Shown here piece after piece: positions 1 to 4,827 of a stretch of 12,285 bases of DNA. This DNA is from Rhizobium sp. Q54. Its GTDB lineage: Bacteria; Pseudomonadota; Alphaproteobacteria; Rickettsiales; UBA1997. The notes beneath the pieces were generated by a model. It saw nothing but the letters and a program-made list of their open reading frames with translations, ran no database searches and was not told the DNA's origin. The translations under genes and the position numbers were made by a program. How positions within the stretch are numbered: the stretch's first letter is position 1; the number at the start of each line of letters is the position of its first letter. The stretch spans positions 1 to 12,285 of the forward strand of contig CAMBES010000032.1 in the NCBI GenBank assembly GCA_945865855.1. The letters are read 5' to 3'.

Positions 1-1521
1 TCTTTCGGCGAAATTAAAGTTCCTGCCGAAGCCTATTATGCCGCTCAAACACAGCGCTCAGTAGAAAATTTTCCAATTCAAAATCACAATCCTGGCCACA
101 AAATGCCTAAGGAAGTTGTGCGCGCGATGTTGCTAATTAAGAAGGCGGCAGCTCTTACTAATAAAGACTTAATGGCAGCAGACCCAAAGTCTGATGAATT
201 CAAAAAATTCTCTCCAGATTTGGCCGATAAAATTGTTGACGCGGTCGACACAATTCTCGCGCGCTTCGATTGGTTTTACGAAAATCATTTTCCTCTTGTT
301 GTTTGGCAAACAGGCTCTGGTACTCAGACCAACATGAACACCAACGAAGTAATTGCCGGCGTTGCCAATGAAAAAGTTAGTGGAAAAAAAGGCGGAAAAT
401 CACCAATACACCCCAACGACCACGTAAATTTAGGACAAAGCTCGAACGACACCTTCCCTACAGCCATGAATGTTGCGACAGTTCTCGCAACTTACGAAAA
501 ACTTCTGCCAACTCTTGTTCGTTTTGCCAATGAGTTAGGTAAAAAAGAAAAAGAATTTTTAGACATTGTAAAAATTGGCCGCACCCACACACAAGATGCG
601 ACCCCGGTAACTTTGGGTCAGGAATTTTCTGCTTACAAAGTTCAAATTCAAACCGCGGCAGTATTTATTTCTCAATCAATTTTATACGTCACGGCCTTAG
701 CGCAAGGTGGAACAGCAGTTGGAACTGGTCTTAATTGTCACCCGAAATTCGCGGTAAATTTCGCTGAAAAAATCACTGAAGTTTCTGGTTTAAAATCTTT
801 GCACAAAAAACTTTTAGATCTTGATTTAGGTCGCACAACTTTGGCTGACGGCGTCTGGAAAGTTAAAGATTCAAATCTCACCAGACTAGGCTTGGCAGGC
901 GCTGAGAATTTCTTCACCAACAAAAATAAATTCTTCGCTTTGGCCTGTAACGACGAGTTAGTGAACTTCTCTGGCTCGCTAAATTCTCTTGCAACCTCTT
1001 GCATGAAAATTGCCAATGACATTCGTTTCTTGGCCTCTGGACCCCGCTCTGGACTTGGTGAAATCAGCCTTCCTGAAAATGAACCAGGCTCTTCAATTAT
1101 GCCGGGAAAAGTTAATCCAACACAATGTGAAGCGCTAACAATGATCGCTTGCCAAATAATGGGAAACCATGTGGCAGTAACTGTGGGTGGTTCGAACGGA
1201 CATTTCGAATTAAACGTTTTCCGCCCGATGATTATTCGCAACGTGATTGAATCACTGAATCTTTTAAATGACGGAATTAACAGTTTCATCGATCAGTGCC
1301 TTGTTGGAATAGTCGCCAATCGCGAACGCATCGAGCAATTACTCGAACAATCTTTAATGTTAGTAACCGCATTAAATCCTTACATCGGCTACGACAATGC
1401 CGCCAAAATCGCCAAGAAAGCGCACAAGGAAGGCACAACCCTAAAAGCCGCCGCACTTTCTTCGGGCCTGGTTACCGAAGAGCAATTCAACGAGTGGGTT
1501 GATCCAAAAAAGATGATTTAA
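1..1521 (+). CDS. fumC: Class II fumarate hydratase, 5'-truncated by the window edge
   Basis: This enzyme interconverts fumarate and L-malate in the cytosolic TCA cycle, without an iron-sulfur cluster. The reading frame is open from base 1 and begins within the conserved N-terminus (FGEIKVPAE, then AAQTQRS), so the true start is a few codons upstream; the ATG at 103 is internal. Visible family motifs are WQTGSGTQTNMN, HPNDHVNLGQSSNDTFPTA, GRTHTQDATPVTLGQE with the catalytic His at 586-588, and the signature GSSIMPGKVNPTQCE from 1087, whose Ser lies in the mobile active-site loop. The C-terminus AKKAHKEGTTLKAAAL is standard. The protein is 506 residues in the window, against 467 in E. coli. 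The excess is mostly an insertion of about 38 residues encoded by 793-906, between SGL and NFFTNKNKFFALA; E. coli and human fumarases continue directly there into PFVTAPNKFEALA. It is the first visible gene of an apparent operon, 1 nt from the next start. Confidence 0.97.
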   Translation, partial: SFGEIKVPAEAYYAAQTQRSVENFPIQNHNPGHKMPKEVVRAMLLIKKAAALTNKDLMAADPKSDEFKKFSPDLADKIVDAVDTILARFDWFYENHFPLVVWQTGSGTQTNMNTNEVIAGVANEKVSGKKGGKSPIHPNDHVNLGQSSNDTFPTAMNVATVLATYEKLLPTLVRFANELGKKEKEFLDIVKIGRTHTQDATPVTLGQEFSAYKVQIQTAAVFISQSILYVTALAQGGTAVGTGLNCHPKFAVNFAEKITEVSGLKSLHKKLLDLDLGRTTLADGVWKVKDSNLTRLGLAGAENFFTNKNKFFALACNDELVNFSGSLNSLATSCMKIANDIRFLASGPRSGLGEISLPENEPGSSIMPGKVNPTQCEALTMIACQIMGNHVAVTVGGSNGHFELNVFRPMIIRNVIESLNLLNDGINSFIDQCLVGIVANRERIEQLLEQSLMLVTALNPYIGYDNAAKIAKKAHKEGTTLKAAALSSGLVTEEQFNEWVDPKKMI

Positions 1522-1522
1522 A

Positions 1523-1933
1523 ATGAGCAAATTAGATATACGCTGGAAACAGAGATTTCAAAATTACAATAGGGCGCTCTTTCTTTTGTCTGATGCTTTA
1601 AAAGATGGCTCTGAAAAACTTTCTCTTCTTGAAAAAGAAGGAACTTTGCAACGCTTTGGATTTACTTTTGAATTGGCTTGGAAATTGATGAAAGACTACC
1701 TGGAAGAAAGCGGCATCATTATTAACCCAATAACGCCAAAACAAGTTATTAAGCAGGCATTCACAGCAAAAATAATTTCTGATGGGCAGGTTTGGATCGA
1801 CATGCTTCTGAGTCGAAACCTCATGTCTCACACTTATGATTTCATTAAATTCGAGACAATCGCTAAGGATGTTGAGCAAAAATATCTCACTTCAATGAAG
1901 CAGTTAGAAAAATTTTTTGCGACAAAAATATGA
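1523..1933 (+). CDS. hepT: HEPN-family toxin-like protein (HepT / HI0074, nucleotidyltransferase substrate-binding family)
   Basis: This 136-residue, mostly helical protein matches the HI0074-type substrate-binding family, the HEPN half of HEPN/MNT pairs. N-terminal family features are WKQRFQNYNRAL at residues 8-19 and RFGFTFELAWKLMKDYL at 44-60. The key motif is R98-N-L-M-S-H103-T-Y105, a perfect R-x4-H-x-Y. In characterised HepT toxins R and H form the RNase site, and the Tyr is AMPylated by the partner MntA to neutralise it. All three residues are present, so the toxin looks intact. The ATG lies 1 nt after the fumC stop, and the stop overlaps the mntA start as ATGA (1930-1933), so the pair is probably translationally coupled. 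Its cellular target cannot be read from the sequence. Membership of the HEPN/MNT system is well supported; toxicity is inferred from the family. Confidence 0.92.
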   Translation: MSKLDIRWKQRFQNYNRALFLLSDALKDGSEKLSLLEKEGTLQRFGFTFELAWKLMKDYLEESGIIINPITPKQVIKQAFTAKIISDGQVWIDMLLSRNLMSHTYDFIKFETIAKDVEQKYLTSMKQLEKFFATKI

Positions 1934-2235
1934 CTAATTGCGGGCTAAACAAACAAGAGCTAGAAGCGATAAAATCGGTTTTTTTCTCTCATCCAAAAGT
2001 TGATTCAGTAAAAATTTTTGGCTCACGCGCAAAAGGAAATTATCGCCCAAGCTCAGATATTGATTTGGCAATCATTGGAGATATCGATCAATTTGAGGCT
2101 GAAAAAATTTCAAGTGAATTAGATGATCTCCCCCTGCCTTACCTTTTCGATTTGAAGGTTGTTAATCAAATAAGCTCTCCTGAATTGATCGAACATATCA
2201 AGAGAGTTGGAATTTCGCTTCATGACGCAAAATAA
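1930..2235 (+). CDS. mntA: MNT-family minimal nucleotidyltransferase, antitoxin partner of HepT
   Basis: This 101-residue single-domain nucleotidyltransferase has the DNA polymerase beta fold. The motif GSRAKGNYRPSSDIDL at residues 31-46 supplies the GS nucleotide-binding turn and the metal-binding aspartates D43 and D45. The third acidic residue is D74 in YLFDLKVV. The triad is complete, so catalysis is expected. In characterised HepT/MntA systems this enzyme transfers AMP from ATP to the HEPN toxin's HxY tyrosine, which is present in the preceding gene as Y105. The start overlaps the hepT stop by 4 nt, and the 3' end overlaps the next gene by about 14 nt. The length is typical of MNT antitoxins. 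A stand-alone nucleotidyltransferase of other specificity is possible but unlikely given the partner. Confidence 0.93.
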   Translation: MTNCGLNKQELEAIKSVFFSHPKVDSVKIFGSRAKGNYRPSSDIDLAIIGDIDQFEAEKISSELDDLPLPYLFDLKVVNQISSPELIEHIKRVGISLHDAK

Positions 2236-3421
2236 CTGCAATTTCGACTTCACAATTATCGGCGGGTCCTTTGCGGGAATGACTTCAGCGCTTGCTTTGA
2301 GTAATTCTTCACCAAATTTAAAAATCGCGATCATTGAAAAACAAGACATCCTCGGGGCAGATAGAAAGAGAGATGGTAGGGCTTACGCGATTTCCTCAAC
2401 TTCGTTAAAGTTTTTCAAAGAAATCAAAATTTTTGATGAGCTGCAAGATAATGCGGGAATAATTTCCGACATTAAAATCACCGATTACAAATCGCCCTTC
2501 TTCCTTGATTTTCTTAAGCGCGAAACTGGTGGCGATCTAGGACAAATAATCGAAAATTATCAAATTCACAACGCATTGCGTGATCAGATTTTGCAGCGGA
2601 AAAATATTTCTGTTTTTGCGCCGAACTCCGCTTGTGAAGTTTCTCCAAACTTGCTGAAGAGCGATTTGGACGAGACATGTTTCGACAAAATCGGCATGAC
2701 TAGAGTAACGCTGGATAATGGGGAGAAAATTTATTCAAAACTTCTTTTAGCCTGCGATGGCCGATTTTCTAAGCTTCGCGAGATGTTTCAAATTCACACT
2801 ACGGTAAAAAAATACGGACAGACAGCGATTGTTTTTAATGTTGAGCACGAGCTTTCTCACCAAAATATTGCCCAGGAAAAATTTCTTCCTGGTGGCCCGC
2901 TCGCAATTTTGCCGCTGAAAAATTCTAATCACTCTTCAATTGTTTGGATTGCGCCAGACAAAGTTGCGCAAGCAATCTTGGCTCTCGATGAAAAAAACTT
3001 CGCACAGCAATTAATGAAAAAAATGGAAGATTGCTTAGGTGCAACAAAAATAATTTCTGAAAAATTTTCTTATCCTTTAATCGCAATCGAAGCAGAAAAA
3101 TTTTTTCACGAGAAAATGCTGTTAATCGGCGACGCCGCTTGTGGCGTGCATCCAATTGCTGGTCAGGGATTTAATTTGGCGATTGCAGGAATTAATATTC
3201 TTTGCGAATTGGTAAAAAATTCTGATCAAAATTTAATTAGCTCTTACAATAAAAAAGCCAAATCCCAAGCAAAAAAAATGTTAGTCGCTACTGATATTTT
3301 AAATTCTCTCTTCGAAACTAAAAGCCTGTCGATCGCCCTAGCGCGCGACTTTGGCCTTAGTCTTGTAAATAAATTACCGCGCTTGAAAAAATTTTTTATT
3401 AAATCTGCTGGAGGTTTTTAA
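2222..3421 (+). CDS. ubiH: UbiH/UbiF-family FAD-dependent monooxygenase, probable ubiquinone-biosynthesis hydroxylase
   Basis: This predicted 399-residue flavoprotein hydroxylates the aromatic ring of a ubiquinone precursor at the membrane. The N-terminal Rossmann motif is IIGGSFAGM at residues 12-20, with the ribose-binding Glu in IIEK (E39). Next come DGRAYAIS around 51-58, the second flavin motif ACDGRFSKLRE from 177, and the third, GDAACGVHPIAGQGFNLA, from 303. HPIAGQGFNL is characteristic of the UbiH/UbiF/UbiL group, but which ring position is hydroxylated cannot be assigned. I chose ATG 2222 because it places the FAD motif at the usual distance. A TTG at 2207 in frame would add five residues and enlarge the overlap with mntA. 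Oddities are Ser in place of the third Gly of the dinucleotide motif and Cys307 where many family members have His. Its stop overlaps the waaA start (TAATG at 3419-3423). Confidence 0.88.
   Translation: MTQNNCNFDFTIIGGSFAGMTSALALSNSSPNLKIAIIEKQDILGADRKRDGRAYAISSTSLKFFKEIKIFDELQDNAGIISDIKITDYKSPFFLDFLKRETGGDLGQIIENYQIHNALRDQILQRKNISVFAPNSACEVSPNLLKSDLDETCFDKIGMTRVTLDNGEKIYSKLLLACDGRFSKLREMFQIHTTVKKYGQTAIVFNVEHELSHQNIAQEKFLPGGPLAILPLKNSNHSSIVWIAPDKVAQAILALDEKNFAQQLMKKMEDCLGATKIISEKFSYPLIAIEAEKFFHEKMLLIGDAACGVHPIAGQGFNLAIAGINILCELVKNSDQNLISSYNKKAKSQAKKMLVATDILNSLFETKSLSIALARDFGLSLVNKLPRLKKFFIKSAGGF
3410..3414 (+). promoter_or_regulatory. Strong Shine-Dalgarno site for waaA
   Basis: GGAGG lies 6 nt before the waaA ATG at 3421, inside the last codons of the ubiH-like gene. 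It fixes the waaA start and lets the gene be translated at its own rate despite the 1-nt overlap. Most other genes here lack so clear a site. Confidence 0.8.
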
Positions 3422-4665
3422 TGCTCATTTACCGCGCCATTTCCGTTTTACTTTTTCCCTTTCTCGAGCTCTATCTTTTTTACCGCGTCTACAAAAAGAA
3501 AGAAGACAAAAAACGTCTGCGCGAACGTTTTGGCAAGCCAACTCAGGTGCGCCTTCAAGGCGATCTGACTTGGCTTCACGCCGTTAGTGTTGGCGAAACA
3601 AATTCAGCTTTAATTCTTGTTGACGAACTGCTCAAAAAATTTCCTGAAACTACAATTTTATTTACCACAACAACTCTCACTTCCGCCACAACCATCGCAG
3701 CAAAATTGCCGGAATTTAACGGAAGAGTAATTCACCAATTTCTGCCAATTGATTCTTTGCTTTGCGTTCGCGATTTTATTAATTTTTGGCGACCAAACAC
3801 GGCAATTTTTGTTGAATCAGAAATCTGGCCAAACCTTATCTGCGAAGCGCGCGCAATTGGCGCGAAGGTTTTCTTGGTTAACGCTAGAATGTCAGAAAAG
3901 TCGGCAAAAAGATGGTCAGTCGCTCACGCACTTGGTTTCAAAATTTTTGACAATTTCGACGCGATTTTTGCCCAAAGCGAAGAAGATCAAAACCGCCTTT
4001 CCACCCTCACCAAAAACAAAATTTTATTTTACGGAAATTTGAAATCACAGGCGCGTGATTTGAATTTTGATTCGAGCGAATTAGAAAAATTAAAATCACA
4101 AATCGGCGCAAGAAAATTCTGGCTTGCCGCCAGTACTCACAAGGGTGAAGAAGAGTTAGTGATTCAGGTTCATTACGAATTACAAAAATATTTTCCTGAT
4201 CTTTTAACCATTCTAATTCCACGTCATCCAAACCGTGCTGACGAAATAAAATCACTTCTTACCGGAATTAATTTTGTTCAACGCAGCAAAAATGAAATCA
4301 TTGAGAGCTCTACAGAATTATACCTCGCCGACTCTCTCGGCGAGCTCGGAACTTTTTACCGCCTCGCTGATTTTACTTTCCTTGGCGGCTCACTTCTGCC
4401 AATTGGCGGCCACAATCCATTCGAGCCAATCAAACTTGGATGCGCCGTAATCAGCGGCTCGCACACCTTCAACTTCAAGGAAATTTACGAAAATCTACGC
4501 AAAGAAAATGCCTGCGTGATTGTTGAATCAGCAGAAGAATTAACAAAAAAAGTTAGAGAATTTTTAGACGACACATCTCGCAGCAAAGCCTTATCAGACA
4601 AAGCCGCAAAGCTAGTCACAACTTCCGAAAATATTGCCGAAAAAATTATTAATAAATTTTCGTAA
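3421..4665 (+). CDS. waaA: 3-deoxy-D-manno-octulosonic acid (Kdo) transferase
   Basis: WaaA transfers Kdo from CMP-Kdo to lipid IVA, the step that starts the LPS inner core at the inner face of the cytoplasmic membrane. The 414-residue length is usual. Residues 2-24 form a hydrophobic N-terminal anchor followed by a basic KKK stretch. The N-terminal GT-B half has WLHAVSVGET at 51-60, with the conserved catalytic-type Glu at 59, and FVESEIWPN at 130-138. The C-terminal half has ILIPRHPNR at 265-272, DSLGELGTFYRLAD at 304-317 and the family signature GGHNPFEP at 329-336. The start is fixed by GGAGG six bases upstream. It is the last gene of the run beginning with fumC. Its presence argues that the organism makes at least a minimal LPS. 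Whether it adds one, two or more Kdo units cannot be read from sequence. Confidence 0.96.
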   Translation: MLIYRAISVLLFPFLELYLFYRVYKKKEDKKRLRERFGKPTQVRLQGDLTWLHAVSVGETNSALILVDELLKKFPETTILFTTTTLTSATTIAAKLPEFNGRVIHQFLPIDSLLCVRDFINFWRPNTAIFVESEIWPNLICEARAIGAKVFLVNARMSEKSAKRWSVAHALGFKIFDNFDAIFAQSEEDQNRLSTLTKNKILFYGNLKSQARDLNFDSSELEKLKSQIGARKFWLAASTHKGEEELVIQVHYELQKYFPDLLTILIPRHPNRADEIKSLLTGINFVQRSKNEIIESSTELYLADSLGELGTFYRLADFTFLGGSLLPIGGHNPFEPIKLGCAVISGSHTFNFKEIYENLRKENACVIVESAEELTKKVREFLDDTSRSKALSDKAAKLVTTSENIAEKIINKFS

Positions 4666-4679
4666 ATAACTTCGCACCA

Positions 4680-4766
4680 CCTCTACCCTGGCCTCTACCC
4701 TGGCCTCTACGCAGGTGGATAAAACTTCCGCCGGCTGTGTGAATAAAACTTTCGCTGGTTGAGCGA
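4680..4766. repeat. Two adjacent tandem-repeat blocks in the waaA/effector spacer
   Basis: Three copies of a 12-bp unit (CCTCTACCCTGG twice, then CCTCTACGCAGG) occupy 4680-4715. Three bases later come two contiguous 24-bp units, 4719-4742 and 4743-4766, each starting ATAAAACTT and differing at about five positions. The minus strand reads through this block, but the peptide simply mirrors the repeats, so I treat it as non-coding. The second 24-bp copy overlaps the hairpin at 4747-4785. Confidence 0.85.
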
Positions 4767-4785
4767 AGTCGAAACCAAGAAAGTT
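4747..4785. repeat. Hairpin / dispersed-repeat-like element before the effector gene
   Basis: The arms AACTTTC (4747-4753) and GAAAGTT (4779-4785) pair perfectly. Inside them GGTT (4757-4760) pairs with AACC (4773-4776) across a 12-nt loop GAGCGAAGTCGA. The centre resembles the GAGCGAAGTCGAA-type dispersed palindromic repeats common in several bacterial groups. There is no following T-run, so it is not a standard intrinsic terminator on the plus strand, although it is the only candidate boundary between waaA and the next gene. Confidence 0.6.
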
Positions 4786-4827
4786 CGGCCCCGAAAAACT
4801 ACCGTGATCTAATTTATTTTCAAAAAT

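Noticed and set aside
103..105. ATG at 103 as the fumC start
   Set aside because: The in-frame sequence upstream (FGEIKVPAE, then AAQTQRS) is conserved fumarase N-terminus, so the real start lies before the window.
738..1289. A 183-residue minus-strand open frame opposite fumC
   Set aside because: It is antisense to highly conserved fumarase sequence, shows no family motif and has no upstream signals; it is a codon-bias shadow.
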